Positions 6,807-16,142 of a DNA stretch of 64,000 bases are shown here, one piece after another. Position numbers and translations under genes: made by a program. The stretch is taken from positions 116,767-180,766 of the forward strand of contig CAKQTC010000002.1 of assembly GCA_934274515.1 (NCBI GenBank), read 5' to 3'. The notes under the pieces were generated by a model. The model ran no database searches. It was given only the letters and a program-made list of their open reading frames with translations, and was not told the DNA's origin. Source of the stretch: an uncultured Clostridia bacterium. Its GTDB lineage: Bacteria > Bacillota > Clostridia > Christensenellales > DTU072. Numbering within the stretch: position 1 is the stretch's first letter; the number at the start of each line of letters is the position of its first letter.

Positions 6807-8777
6807 ATGAAAAAAGAAAGCCCGATTTCGGTTGCCGAAAACGAAACAACCGAACAAACCGAAAAAAAAGAACCCGTAAAAACCGGACGAAAACTTACGA
6901 AAAAACAAAAAATTTTGATAACGGTTTTGTCTGCGGTATTCACGGCGGTCGTCGGACTTACGATAGGGCTCTGCCTTCATTTTTTCGTTTATTCCAAAAC
7001 AGACTATTTTCAATATTATAATAATTTCAATTCCGCCGAAGTAAAACAGGCGGAATGCACGCTCAATTTGCCTAAAGGTACGTACGTATCGTCGTTTAAC
7101 CCTACGGAAAACGTGTTTATAACCGCCGCAAAATACCTAAAAGAAGACGGCGACAGCGTCGAATTGTTCGGATTGGCATCGGCGGATAAGGAATTTTGTA
7201 AACCGTATTACGGTCAGATTATTCAAATAAAAGGCGACTACGCCATCGTTGCGCGTCCGCCGAAAACAAACGAGTCGTCTACGTCGTACTATATCGACGT
7301 GATACGATTTAAGGGAGCGGATAACACTCCGTACAGCCTGCTTTCGTCGAAAAGTATTATGTATCAGGAATCGTTTAGACAATTACGATTCGTCGGCGAC
7401 AGCATCGTCGTTTACGGAGAGTTGGACGCGGTTTCGTCAATGCCGAGTTATGCCACGTTTTACGACTATACTACGGGAGCGGAACTGCTCGAGAAGTTCA
7501 AAATTCGTACCGCATACGACAGCAATGCGCAATGTTTGTACGAATTTATTATGTTCGACGGGTTTATCGCGGCATACTCGACGGACAGAGCGTACTTTTA
7601 TTCGACGAGTTATGCCCCTCAAAGAGGATATCTCGAAACCGCAAAAAACGGCGAGTATACCGTGTTTTCCGAGTTAACGCAAAGCGCGTTGTCGGACTAT
7701 ACCAGAGAACTCCAAGTCTATTATATGGGCAACGGCTGGTTCTTGCGGAGCGCGATGATTTACATCCATAATAAACCGTGGAACGGGTTTAACGTTCGGC
7801 TCGAAAGCGTTAGCGGAAAATTGACGAAATACGCAAAAACCAAGGTAGATTTCTATAATATAAAAAGCGGCGTTACGCGTGAATTCGGAGAACTTGCCTG
7901 GGGTGTGGCAGGAGTGGCAAACGAATATACGAAGACGTATTATTCGCAACAGTCGTATTCGCTCGGAGCAATAAAAAACTACGACCAAAAAATAAACGGC
8001 TATACTTACGATTTGCCCTACGGCGACCCGTCCGGTATGATTAAAAACGGTTATAGCATAGTGTATTTTTACTATTTGCCGTATCTCGATTTGTATAAGG
8101 AAGACAATAAATATTTCCTCGGCTACACGGGAGAAACCACTTACAGTATTTTCGATAAACAACTTAAAAGGAAACAGCCCGACAACGCACTAATGCCTAC
8201 GTCGTATATCGATGGCGTGGGAGTGCAAAACTCCGACCCGTCTTATAGCGAAATAAGCGGTGACGCATACGCGTTCGATAGGTATATGAACCGAACCACG
8301 CTCATACCCTTTGTCAAGGGTGGGGCTACCTATGTGCCGCATTACGGAAACCAAACTGCGTGTATAGTACAAGGAACGGTAAAAAATGCGGCAGGCGAAA
8401 CCGTAAAAAAATATGCTGCGTACACTCCCGACGGGAATAAAATAACCGACTTTATCTACGACGAACTGACGTATTATTCGGGCGGGTACGCTCTCGGAAG
8501 AAGAACGGACGAAACGGACAAGAAGAGCAAAGTTTTTCGCATAGACAAATACGGTAAGGAAGAAGAAATTTTAGACGCGGAAATGATTTTCCAAGGCTCG
8601 TATACCTATAAAGACGGCGAAAAAATCGGCATAAAAAACTACAAAGGCGAAGTCGTAATCGAGGCGGGGGAATATTCGATAAGCGTTTGCGACAAGGCTA
8701 TGGACGGAGAAAAAGCGATGTCTTCTTACGCCGTTCTCGTTGCGGACGACTATACTAAAATATACGTTTTGCAATAG
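6807..8777 (+). CDS. Membrane-anchored extracellular protein of unknown function
   Basis: This 656-residue protein is not recognised as a named family. It has a short charged cytoplasmic head (about 1-34, Glu/Lys/Thr-rich), one hydrophobic segment (about 35-62), and a roughly 590-residue extracellular part rich in Tyr. The C-terminal region has spaced segments such as KNAAGETVKKYAAYTPDG and KIGIKNYKGEVVIEAG that recall WG/beta-strand repeat proteins, so a beta-propeller-like fold is possible. No enzyme motif was found. There is no Shine-Dalgarno sequence before the ATG, and the promoter lies immediately upstream, suggesting a leaderless mRNA. The gene lies 72 bp before tsaC on the same strand, with no terminator seen in between. 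Confidence 0.7.
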   Translation: MKKESPISVAENETTEQTEKKEPVKTGRKLTKKQKILITVLSAVFTAVVGLTIGLCLHFFVYSKTDYFQYYNNFNSAEVKQAECTLNLPKGTYVSSFNPTENVFITAAKYLKEDGDSVELFGLASADKEFCKPYYGQIIQIKGDYAIVARPPKTNESSTSYYIDVIRFKGADNTPYSLLSSKSIMYQESFRQLRFVGDSIVVYGELDAVSSMPSYATFYDYTTGAELLEKFKIRTAYDSNAQCLYEFIMFDGFIAAYSTDRAYFYSTSYAPQRGYLETAKNGEYTVFSELTQSALSDYTRELQVYYMGNGWFLRSAMIYIHNKPWNGFNVRLESVSGKLTKYAKTKVDFYNIKSGVTREFGELAWGVAGVANEYTKTYYSQQSYSLGAIKNYDQKINGYTYDLPYGDPSGMIKNGYSIVYFYYLPYLDLYKEDNKYFLGYTGETTYSIFDKQLKRKQPDNALMPTSYIDGVGVQNSDPSYSEISGDAYAFDRYMNRTTLIPFVKGGATYVPHYGNQTACIVQGTVKNAAGETVKKYAAYTPDGNKITDFIYDELTYYSGGYALGRRTDETDKKSKVFRIDKYGKEEEILDAEMIFQGSYTYKDGEKIGIKNYKGEVVIEAGEYSISVCDKAMDGEKAMSSYAVLVADDYTKIYVLQ

Positions 8778-8849
8778 AATTTTGCGAACATAAAAAAGAT
8801 TAAAAACGGCAATAAACGCCGAAAAACATAACGAGAAGACTTGTTAAAA

Positions 8850-9833
8850 ATGTTTACGAAAATAGGAAAAGAAGAGTTAATTCCCGAGTGTGCCGAACTC
8901 ATAAAAAAAGGCGAAATCGTTGCGTTCCCGACGGAAACGGTATACGGATTAGGAGGCGACGCGTTTAACGAAACGGCGGTAAAAAAGATTTACGAGGCAA
9001 AAAACAGACCGTCGGACAATCCGTTTATCGTTCACGTTTACGACGTGCAAGACGCGCAAAAAGCGGCGGTTATTACGCCCGAGGCGGAGCGTATCTTCAA
9101 GGCATTTTCGCCGGGACCTATCACCGTCGTGTTAAAGAAAAGGAAAGAGATACCCGATTGCGTTACGGCAGGACTTGACACCGTAGGGATAAGAATACCC
9201 GAACACGAGATGGCGAGAGCGTTTCTTAAAGCCTGCGGAACGCCCGTGGCGGCGCCCAGCGCAAACCTGTCAAAACGCGTCAGCCCGACGACGGCGCAAA
9301 GGGTATACGAAGATATGAACGGCAGAATTCCCGCAATATTAGACGGCGGAGCGTGTCGCGTAGGGATAGAAAGCACGGTGCTAAGCCTTGTCGGGGAACC
9401 GACGATACTAAGACCGGGCGCGATAACGGCTGAGCAACTCGCGCCGTACCTCGGTACGGTAAAAACGTTTACGGGAAAGGTTATCGTCGCGCCCGCGCCG
9501 GGAATGAAATACGCGCATTACTGCCCGACCGTGCCGTGCGTGCTGTTTTCCTCGGTGCAAAGCGCGGAAAAAGAATTCGACAAACGGGTAAAGGAAGGGA
9601 AAAATCCCGTCGTGCTTGCAATGGCGGACACTTGCGAAATACTTAAAAAAAGCGGCGTAAAATGCGTGTCTATCGGAAGAACCGTGGAAGAGTTTACGCA
9701 TAACGCGTTTGAAGCGCTGCGAACGTACGAAAAAACCAACGATTATATCATCACGGAAGCGCTTAAAGGAGACGGGTTGGAAGCAAGCGTGATGAACAGA
9801 CTGCTTAAAAGCAGCCACGGGGAAATAGTGTAA
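8850..9833 (+). CDS. tsaC: L-threonylcarbamoyladenylate synthase (TsaC/Sua5 family)
   Basis: This 327-residue protein has a YrdC domain with PTETVYGLGGDA (27-38), KNRPSDNP (51-58) and PVAAPSANLS, followed by a C-terminal Sua5 domain (about 225-327). The family makes threonylcarbamoyl-AMP from threonine, bicarbonate and ATP, the first step of the t6A modification at position 37 of ANN-decoding tRNAs. The length is that of the long Sua5/YwlC type rather than short TsaC. The ATG at 8850 fits the GAGAAG at 8833; a TTG at 8841 is too close to it. The partner genes tsaB, tsaD and tsaE are not in the window. Confidence 0.93.
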   Translation: MFTKIGKEELIPECAELIKKGEIVAFPTETVYGLGGDAFNETAVKKIYEAKNRPSDNPFIVHVYDVQDAQKAAVITPEAERIFKAFSPGPITVVLKKRKEIPDCVTAGLDTVGIRIPEHEMARAFLKACGTPVAAPSANLSKRVSPTTAQRVYEDMNGRIPAILDGGACRVGIESTVLSLVGEPTILRPGAITAEQLAPYLGTVKTFTGKVIVAPAPGMKYAHYCPTVPCVLFSSVQSAEKEFDKRVKEGKNPVVLAMADTCEILKKSGVKCVSIGRTVEEFTHNAFEALRTYEKTNDYIITEALKGDGLEASVMNRLLKSSHGEIV

Positions 9834-9955
9834 AATCGGTACGTCGATTTATCGAAATAAACCGATAAATAAGAGAAAGTAAACGCGCAACGAACGGAAA
9901 AACGGCGGATGTAAGCGTACAAAAACGACGAAAGGAAAGAAATGGAGCCAAACCG

Positions 9956-9986
9956 TTGACAAACGCGTATCGAATTATGTTATACT
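9956..9986 (+). promoter_or_regulatory. Probable promoter of rpiB-upp
   Basis: TTGACA and TATACT are separated by 19 bp, longer than ideal. They lie 63 bp upstream of rpiB. The rest of the 9834-10048 gap shows only a weak 7-bp hairpin near 9850 without a T-run. Confidence 0.5.
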
Positions 9987-10048
9987 TGTTAAAATAAATA
10001 GTTAGTATCCGTAATAATTAACGAATACGGAAAAGGAATTTGGGACGA

Positions 10049-10498
10049 ATGAAAATTGCGATAGGTTGCGACCACGGCGGAATAGTGCTTAAACAAGCGT
10101 GTATAGACAAAATAAATGAACTCGGATTTACCTACGAAGATTTCGGAACGTACAACGAAGAAAGCGTCGATTATCCCGTGTACGCCGCGAAAGTCGCCGA
10201 AAAAGTACAAAGCGGCGAGTTCGATAAAGGCGTATTGCTTTGCGGAACGGGTATCGGAATAGGAATCGTCGCCAACAAGTTCAAAGGAATAAGATGCGCG
10301 CACGTTACCGACGCGTTTTGCGCGGAGAAAGCAAGCGAACACAACAACGCCAACGTGATAAGCATGGGCGGAAGAATTACTTCGCCCGAACAGGCAAAGG
10401 AATATTTGGGGATTTTTCTTACCACTCCGTTTGCAGGCGGCAGACACGCCAAGCGCGTCGATATGATTACCGAAATAGAAAACAAAAACTTCAAATAA
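10049..10498 (+). CDS. rpiB: Ribose-5-phosphate isomerase B
   Basis: This 149-residue protein matches the RpiB/LacAB family, which interconverts ribose 5-phosphate and ribulose 5-phosphate in the pentose phosphate pathway. CDHGG (7-11) and GVLLCGTGIG (61-70) are visible; C65 corresponds to the catalytic cysteine of RpiB. The ATG at 10049 is preferred over a TTG at 10040 because AAAAGGAA lies too close to the TTG. The gene is followed after 26 bp by upp, which uses PRPP derived from ribose 5-phosphate, so the two are probably one operon for ribose-phosphate and pyrimidine salvage. Confidence 0.95.
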   Translation: MKIAIGCDHGGIVLKQACIDKINELGFTYEDFGTYNEESVDYPVYAAKVAEKVQSGEFDKGVLLCGTGIGIGIVANKFKGIRCAHVTDAFCAEKASEHNNANVISMGGRITSPEQAKEYLGIFLTTPFAGGRHAKRVDMITEIENKNFK

Positions 10499-10524
10499 AT
10501 TTACAATACATAAGGAGAACAGAA

Positions 10525-11151
10525 ATGAATATTCACGTAGTTAATCATCCGCTTATCGCTCATAAAGTTACCTTGATGAGAGATAAAAATACCGTACCGA
10601 AAGATTTTAGGCAACTTCTCAAAGAAATATCATTGCTTATGGCATACGAAGTGACGAGAGATCTTCCGCTTACGGACACCGAAATAGAAACCCCGATTTG
10701 CACGTGCATAAGCAAAACGCTCGGAGGAAGAAGCATAGGCGTCGTTCCGATACTCAGAGCGGGACTGGGAATGGTTGACGGCGTGTTGGAACTCGTACCT
10801 ACGGCAAAAATCGGACACATCGGTTGTTATCGCGACCCCGAAACGCATCAACCCGTGGAATACTACTGCAAACTACCCGTTGACGCGGACCAAAGGACGA
10901 TTATCGTAGTGGACCCGATGCTTGCTACGGGCGGAAGCGCGATTATGGCGATTGATTTTATCAAACAAAGGGGAGTTAAGGACATCAAATTTATGTGTCT
11001 TGTAGCGGCGCCCGAAGGCGTTGCCGCGCTTAACAAGGCTCATCCGGACGTCCCCGTATTCGCGGCGGCGCTTGATGAAAAACTCAACGACCACGCGTAC
11101 ATCGTACCCGGACTCGGCGATGCAGGCGACAGATTGTTCGGAACGAAATAA
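10525..11151 (+). CDS. upp: Uracil phosphoribosyltransferase
   Basis: This 208-residue protein matches Upp, which makes UMP from uracil and PRPP. The PRPP-binding loop VVDPMLATGGSA (about 130-141), RSIGVVPILRAG (about 72-83) and the C-terminal YIVPGLGDAGDRLFGTK are all typical. The ATG at 10525 has AAGGAG at 10512. It lies 26 bp after rpiB. The 182-bp gap to the V-ATPase operon has no clear terminator and no convincing promoter that I could define. Confidence 0.97.
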   Translation: MNIHVVNHPLIAHKVTLMRDKNTVPKDFRQLLKEISLLMAYEVTRDLPLTDTEIETPICTCISKTLGGRSIGVVPILRAGLGMVDGVLELVPTAKIGHIGCYRDPETHQPVEYYCKLPVDADQRTIIVVDPMLATGGSAIMAIDFIKQRGVKDIKFMCLVAAPEGVAALNKAHPDVPVFAAALDEKLNDHAYIVPGLGDAGDRLFGTK

Positions 11152-11333
11152 TAATAACGTGCGATAAACCGTTAAACGAAACGAACCGACTCACCCCGAC
11201 AGACGAAAAAGGCGGGAGGCGGAAAAGTGCGTTCGAGCGCGAGGCGGTTATAAAAACAATCGCGTTTTTAAGAGATAAAAAACGAAAATTTGATAATTGC
11301 GGTTTTATATTGCAAAACGAAATCGGAGGAAAG

Positions 11334-11654
11334 ATGCTAAACGAAATCCTTGACGAAATACGCATAGCGGAAAAAGAAGCGGAAGAAACGGCGAAAAAAG
11401 CGGAAGAAGACGCAAAACAAACCGTGTTTAACGCGGACGAAGAAGCGAGAAAAATACGTTTAGAAACGTTAAAAACCGTAAAAGAAGAACGTAGAAAAGT
11501 CGTTGAGCAAGCGGAAAAGTGCGGCGACGAAAAAGCCGACGCGATAATCGCGGAAGGCAAAATTTTCGTGCAAAAAATCGTCACGGACACGCCGACGGAA
11601 AAAGCGGCGGAATATATAAAGGAAAAGGTGAGCGCGCGATATGTCAATCGTTAA
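11334..11654 (+). CDS. ntpF: V-type ATPase peripheral stalk subunit (NtpF/H type)
   Basis: This 106-residue protein is almost entirely a charged Glu/Lys/Ala-rich coiled coil, with motifs such as KEAEETAKKAEEDAKQ. It is the first gene of the V-ATPase cluster, the place of the small coiled-coil stalk subunit (NtpF in Enterococcus hirae, subunit H or G elsewhere), which dimerises with subunit E to connect the catalytic head to subunit I. The ATG at 11334 has GGAGGA just upstream. Its last 14 bases overlap the start of ntpI, indicating translational coupling. The sequence itself is low in information, so the call rests mainly on position, length and coiled-coil character. Confidence 0.82.
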   Translation: MLNEILDEIRIAEKEAEETAKKAEEDAKQTVFNADEEARKIRLETLKTVKEERRKVVEQAEKCGDEKADAIIAEGKIFVQKIVTDTPTEKAAEYIKEKVSARYVNR

Positions 11655-13635
11655 TATGCAGAAAATGAGTCTGGTCGCTCATTCGAGCGAACGGGCAAAA
11701 CTTTTGCGCATCTTTCTTAAATCGGGAGCGGTCGAACTCGTTAAAAGCGAAAACGTGACGGTAACGAACGCGGACAGAGAAAAGCGCGAAAGAACGGAAG
11801 AGCGCAAGGCTCGTGCCGCTTTTTTCCTTGCGTTTATGAAAGAAGCGGTGAAAGAACTCGCGCGTTACGACAAAAAACAGGCGCCGACAATCGACTTGAA
11901 AAAGGAAAACAGGTTGATTAGTCTCGAAGAATACGAGGACGTTGTGGGCAGCGCGGAAGATTTGAACGTGAAAATCGACGAACTCGAAACGATAAACAAC
12001 AAAATCACCGACTTAAGAAGCGAAAAAACAAAACTTAACGGGTTGCAAGACCAACTTAATCCGTATAAAAACCTGTCGTTCGATATGAAAGACAGGAAAG
12101 GAACATGCACCTGCGACGTGCTGTGCGGACTTATACAAACCGCGAAAAAATCGGTTTTCGACGAAAAAATCGCACCCGAGTGCGTGACGGAAATCGCAGT
12201 GGGAGATAAGACGAGCGCAGTCGCGATAGTAACGCATAAAAGTAAAAAAGACGAAATAAAAACCGCGTTGGTAGAATGTGAATTTACCCCTTGTACGCTT
12301 AATATCGACGTCGCGCCGTCCGAAAAAATCGCGCAAATCGAAAAAAGAACGGCGGAAATAGACGAGGAAATAAAATCCTTGTTCCAATCGACCACCGATT
12401 ATTTGAGATACGTGTCCACGATGAAAATCGCGTACGATAACTGCGCGCTGGAAATCGCGAAAATCGAAGTGACGCAAAACTCGGTGAGAACCCAAAAAGC
12501 CATCGCGTTCGAAGGCTGGGTTCCTGCCGACAAAACGCAAATTTTAGAAAAAGAAATTACCGAAAAATGTCCGGCAACGGTAATCGCGTTCCGAGATCCG
12601 CTCGAAGAAGAAATACCGCCTACGCTCACGAAAAACAGTAAATTCGTCGGTGCGTTTTCGGGCATAACGGATATGTTCGGAAGCCCGAACTATCGCGAAA
12701 AAGACCCCAATCTTTTTGTCGCGCTGTTCTACTTCCTTATATTCGGAATAATGCTCGGCGACGCGGCTTACGGGCTTATAATGGCGATAGCGTGTTTTGC
12801 GTTCGTTAAGATAAAGAAACCCGTAAAAGAAAGCGGCAAGATGATAATTATGTTTGCTTTTTGCGGAATATCGACGTTTATTTGGGGCGTGCTTTTAGGC
12901 GGTTGGTTCGGGATAGAACTCGGCGAAGGCAGTTTTCTTGCGAAGATTAGATGGTTTAGTCCGCTTGACGAGCCGTTAAAAATGTTCATGCTTGCTTTGG
13001 GCGTGGGCGTGTTGCAACTCGGTACCGGGTTTGCTCTTGCCGGGGCGAGTAAAATTCGTTCGGGAAAAAGAACCGTCGTAATTAAAGGAATATTAAGCGA
13101 CTTCGGTTGGGTCGTGATATTTATCGGATTGTTGTGTTTGTTCCCTAATATTATGGTTTATCTAAACGCGATAGAAGGCGGCAAAGCGTGGCATTCGATA
13201 ATGGGTAAAATCGGAACGTATACCGCGATTGTCGGAGCGGTTATGATCGTATTAGGCGGCGCGTGGGGTAAGAAAAATCCGATAAAGATGATCGGCGGCG
13301 CGCTCGGAAGCGTGTACGGTGCCATCAATATAGTAAGCGACTTGCTCAGTTATTCGAGATTGTTCGGGCTAGGTCTTACGACAGGCGTCATCGGTTTGGT
13401 TATGAACAAACTCGGAATGATAGCGGTGAATATAATCGGACCTGCCGGATGGATTGTGGCGATAATAATTTTCGTGTTCGGACACGTGTTTAACCTTGCG
13501 ATTAACCTGCTCGGAGCGTACGTTCACGATTCGAGATTGCAGTATATCGAATTCTTCGGTAAGTTCTACGAAGGAACGGGAAGAGCGTTCAAACCGCTCG
13601 GAAACGGGTTGAAATACACATATTTAGACAACTAG
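11641..13635 (+). CDS. ntpI: V-type ATPase subunit I (membrane a-subunit)
   Basis: This 664-residue protein has a long cytoplasmic N-terminal half with coiled coils (about 1-340) and a C-terminal half with about seven to eight membrane segments (about 355-650). That is the layout of subunit I, which holds the ion half-channels against the K ring. The start MSIVNMQKMSLVAH agrees with the family; a second ATG at 11656 sits right behind the upstream stop and is an alternative. The segment GSVYGAINIVSDLLSYSRLF (about 560-579) holds the conserved region with the essential Arg of the ion path (R577 by eye). The downstream gap of 65 bp contains AAGGAGG for ntpK. Confidence 0.93.
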   Translation: MSIVNMQKMSLVAHSSERAKLLRIFLKSGAVELVKSENVTVTNADREKRERTEERKARAAFFLAFMKEAVKELARYDKKQAPTIDLKKENRLISLEEYEDVVGSAEDLNVKIDELETINNKITDLRSEKTKLNGLQDQLNPYKNLSFDMKDRKGTCTCDVLCGLIQTAKKSVFDEKIAPECVTEIAVGDKTSAVAIVTHKSKKDEIKTALVECEFTPCTLNIDVAPSEKIAQIEKRTAEIDEEIKSLFQSTTDYLRYVSTMKIAYDNCALEIAKIEVTQNSVRTQKAIAFEGWVPADKTQILEKEITEKCPATVIAFRDPLEEEIPPTLTKNSKFVGAFSGITDMFGSPNYREKDPNLFVALFYFLIFGIMLGDAAYGLIMAIACFAFVKIKKPVKESGKMIIMFAFCGISTFIWGVLLGGWFGIELGEGSFLAKIRWFSPLDEPLKMFMLALGVGVLQLGTGFALAGASKIRSGKRTVVIKGILSDFGWVVIFIGLLCLFPNIMVYLNAIEGGKAWHSIMGKIGTYTAIVGAVMIVLGGAWGKKNPIKMIGGALGSVYGAINIVSDLLSYSRLFGLGLTTGVIGLVMNKLGMIAVNIIGPAGWIVAIIIFVFGHVFNLAINLLGAYVHDSRLQYIEFFGKFYEGTGRAFKPLGNGLKYTYLDN

Positions 13636-13700
13636 AAAAACACGCCGAAAGGCGATAACTAAACATAAAAAACCTATTGTTTTAAGGAGGTATAAAGACA

Positions 13701-14192
13701 ATGGAAGCGTATTTGGGTACGGCGATTGCGCTTATAGGCGCGGCGCTTGCGGTCGGTTTAAGCGGAACGGGTTCCGCAATAGGCGTAGGAAGAGCGGGTA
13801 GCGCGGCGTCGGGCGTCGTAGCGGAAGATCCCGATAAGTTTATGAAGTGCCTTATACTGCAACTTCTTCCCGCAACGCAGGGAATTTACGGATTTATCAT
13901 AGGGTTCCTCGTGTTGTTAAAGACCGGCGTGTTCGGCGGATTGCAGGCGATGAGTTGGCATGCCGGACTGGGTGTGCTCGCAGGATGCCTGCCTATTGCG
14001 ATAGCGGGACTTTTCAGCGCGATACATCAAGGTAACGTTGCGGCGAGCGCGATAGGGCTTGTGGCGAAACGTCCGGAAGAAACGACCAAAGGTATGCTTA
14101 TGACGGCGATGGTAGAAACCTACGCGCTTTTGGCGTTCCTTGCGTCTTTCCTTATCGTATTTATCCCCGACTGGGTAAACATCGGAGCGTAA
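13701..14192 (+). CDS. ntpK: V-type ATPase subunit K (rotor ring), Na+-type
   Basis: This 163-residue protein has two tandem helical hairpins (four membrane segments), as in 16-kDa V-type rotor subunits. The residues that bind Na+ in E. hirae NtpK (L61, T64, Q65, Q110, E139) have counterparts here: L56, T59, Q60 in LPATQGIYGF, Q110 in IHQGN, and E139 in MVETYALLAF. This strongly suggests a Na+-translocating ring. The first hairpin lacks the carboxylate, as is normal for NtpK. A strong AAGGAGG precedes the ATG, fitting the high copy number of this subunit. It lies two bases before ntpE. Confidence 0.95.
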   Translation: MEAYLGTAIALIGAALAVGLSGTGSAIGVGRAGSAASGVVAEDPDKFMKCLILQLLPATQGIYGFIIGFLVLLKTGVFGGLQAMSWHAGLGVLAGCLPIAIAGLFSAIHQGNVAASAIGLVAKRPEETTKGMLMTAMVETYALLAFLASFLIVFIPDWVNIGA

Positions 14193-14193
14193 A

Positions 14194-14781
14194 ATGTCCG
14201 GGCAAAGCGGTAAAGACGCAATAATTCAAAAAATCAAAGACGACGCTATCGTCAAAGCGAATTCCACGCTCGAAGAGGGCGCGGCGCGCGCGAAAACCAC
14301 CATCGACAGCGCATTACGAGACGCCGATATTTACAAGCAGCGCAATATGACGGAAAGTTATCGCGAACGCGACGAAATTATCAAAAGAAAGATGACCGTC
14401 GCGTCGCTTAAAGTGAAGAAACTTGTCCTGCAAGCGAAAAAGCAAGTAGTGGATAAGGCGTTTGACGAAGCGGTTAAATTGATTAAGGCGGACGAAAAGG
14501 CGTATAAAGACCTTATAGAAAGAATGTTGTCGTTTGTTGAAGATGGTGACGAAATCGTGTTATCCGTTTCGGACAAGAAACTCATAAGCGACGAGTTTGT
14601 TAAGGAAACGGTGAAAAAACTCGGAATGAAAGCGACGATAGCGAAAGAGAGAGGCGCGTTTAAGGGCGGGATAAAACTCGTCGGAAAAAACACTGATAAA
14701 AACCTTACGTTGGAAGCGGAACTTGCCGAGTTCAGACGAGAAGAAGAAAGCGTCGTGGCGCAAATATTGTTTGGAGAATAA
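14194..14781 (+). CDS. ntpE: V-type ATPase subunit E (peripheral stalk)
   Basis: This 195-residue protein has a long charged N-terminal helix (about 1-95) and a compact C-terminal domain with FKGGIKLVGK (about 151-160), as in archaeal/bacterial V-ATPase subunit E. It pairs with the small coiled-coil subunit to form the stator stalks. It starts one base after the ntpK stop codon and ends directly at the ntpC start (TAA then ATG), consistent with tight translational coupling. The length is typical for the family. Confidence 0.92.
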   Translation: MSGQSGKDAIIQKIKDDAIVKANSTLEEGAARAKTTIDSALRDADIYKQRNMTESYRERDEIIKRKMTVASLKVKKLVLQAKKQVVDKAFDEAVKLIKADEKAYKDLIERMLSFVEDGDEIVLSVSDKKLISDEFVKETVKKLGMKATIAKERGAFKGGIKLVGKNTDKNLTLEAELAEFRREEESVVAQILFGE

Positions 14782-15765
14782 ATGCAACAAGGACTGTTGT
14801 TCGCATCGGCGAGAGCGAAAGCGAAAGAACTTAATCTATTCACCGACGAACGCCTGTATAGGGTTATGGAAGCGCGCACGCTAAAAGACGCGGTAAGGGT
14901 GCTTGCAGAGGCGAATTACGGCGGAGGAATGAACGTAACCGAAGAAAACTTTTACGACGCGCTTAGAGAAGAGGAACGGCTCGCCGCGGAATTTTTGCGC
15001 GAAGCCGCGCCCAAAGGAATGGGGATAGAGTGTTTCTTTTTATTGAAAGACTACCATAACTTGAAAGTACTCGTTAAAACGAAACGCACGAACAACGCCG
15101 ATTACCTACGAATGACGTTAAGCGGCGGACTGTACGCGCTTAACGAACTCAAAGAGCGGTACGACGAAGGAAAGATAGGATTTGTCAACCCTTATATGGA
15201 AAGCGCGTTAAAGACGATAGAAAAGTTTGAAGAAACCGACGGATTGTCGCCGAGAAAAATCGACGTCGAACTCGACAAAGCGATGTATAGGGAGATAGCG
15301 GACGCGCTTAAAGGCAAAAATGCGGACAAGTACGTTAAGGAATACTTTGCGACCACTGCGGACGCAATCAATATCGGCTCGCTTATAAGAACGGCAAGAA
15401 TCGGTGCGGAGTATAACTTTTTTGAAGAAGGGTTCGTTCTCGGCGGAGAAATTCCGCCCGAAACTTTCCGAGAATGCGGATTAGACGTGGATAAACTTTG
15501 TAAAAAAATCGAACGGTCAAAGTACAAGGATTTATTGCCTGCGATTAGAGAAAACGACCTTAGCGCGTTTGAAACCGCGAAAGACAATTACCTGTTAAAA
15601 ATATTTTCGGTCAACAAAGCGGATATGTTTTCGGTTGCGCCGATAGTAGGATATTATCTCGGAAAGGTAAACGAAGTCAAGGTGTTAAGAGTGGTGCTGT
15701 CTTGTCTAAAAAACGGAGTAAGCGGCGAAGAAATGAAAAAAAGAGTGAGGACGTTGTATGCGTAA
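14782..15765 (+). CDS. ntpC: V-type ATPase subunit C (central axle adaptor)
   Basis: This 327-residue, mostly helical protein matches the V-type subunit C (eukaryotic subunit d/AC39), which sits on the K ring and carries the central stalk. Features include an N-terminal ASARAKAKELNLFTDERLYR (about 8-27) and internally repeated three-helix blocks, with a family-typical GSLIRTARIGAEYNFF around 205-220. It abuts ntpE without a gap and overlaps the next gene by 8 bp. Length and gene order support the call. Confidence 0.9.
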   Translation: MQQGLLFASARAKAKELNLFTDERLYRVMEARTLKDAVRVLAEANYGGGMNVTEENFYDALREEERLAAEFLREAAPKGMGIECFFLLKDYHNLKVLVKTKRTNNADYLRMTLSGGLYALNELKERYDEGKIGFVNPYMESALKTIEKFEETDGLSPRKIDVELDKAMYREIADALKGKNADKYVKEYFATTADAINIGSLIRTARIGAEYNFFEEGFVLGGEIPPETFRECGLDVDKLCKKIERSKYKDLLPAIRENDLSAFETAKDNYLLKIFSVNKADMFSVAPIVGYYLGKVNEVKVLRVVLSCLKNGVSGEEMKKRVRTLYA

Positions 15766-16078
15766 CGACAAAATAGCGGTTATCGGCGATAAAGACAGCG
15801 TGCTTGCGTTCAAAGCGGCAGGCGCAGACGTTTTTCCCGTAAGGAACGACGAGGAAGCGTCGGAAACGCTTAAAAAGGCGTCGAGAACTTATTCGGTTAT
15901 ATTTATTACGGAAACGTTGGCGGAAAGCATTTCCGAAACGTTAGACAGGTACAAAGCCCGTCCGTTTCCCGCGGTAATACCTCTGCCGTCGGCAAGCGGA
16001 AGCACAGGGCTAGGAATGCGTAATATTTCAAAGAACGTCGAAAAAGCACTAGGAACGGATATTTTGGATAAGAAATAA
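15758..16078 (+). CDS. ntpG: V-type ATPase subunit F (central stalk; NtpG)
   Basis: This 106-residue protein begins MRNDKIAVIGDKDSVLAFKA and contains VIFITETLAE and FPAVIPLPSASGSTG, the signature of V-type subunit F. Subunit F binds subunit D in the rotating stalk. It overlaps ntpC by 8 bp. In the Enterococcus naming it is NtpG. A 64-bp gap with AAGGAGAAA leads to ntpA. Confidence 0.92.
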   Translation: MRNDKIAVIGDKDSVLAFKAAGADVFPVRNDEEASETLKKASRTYSVIFITETLAESISETLDRYKARPFPAVIPLPSASGSTGLGMRNISKNVEKALGTDILDKK

Positions 16079-16142
16079 ATAATCGAAAACGGATATATAA
16101 AATTAAGGATAGAGTAAAAAGATAGAAACAAGGAGAAACCCG

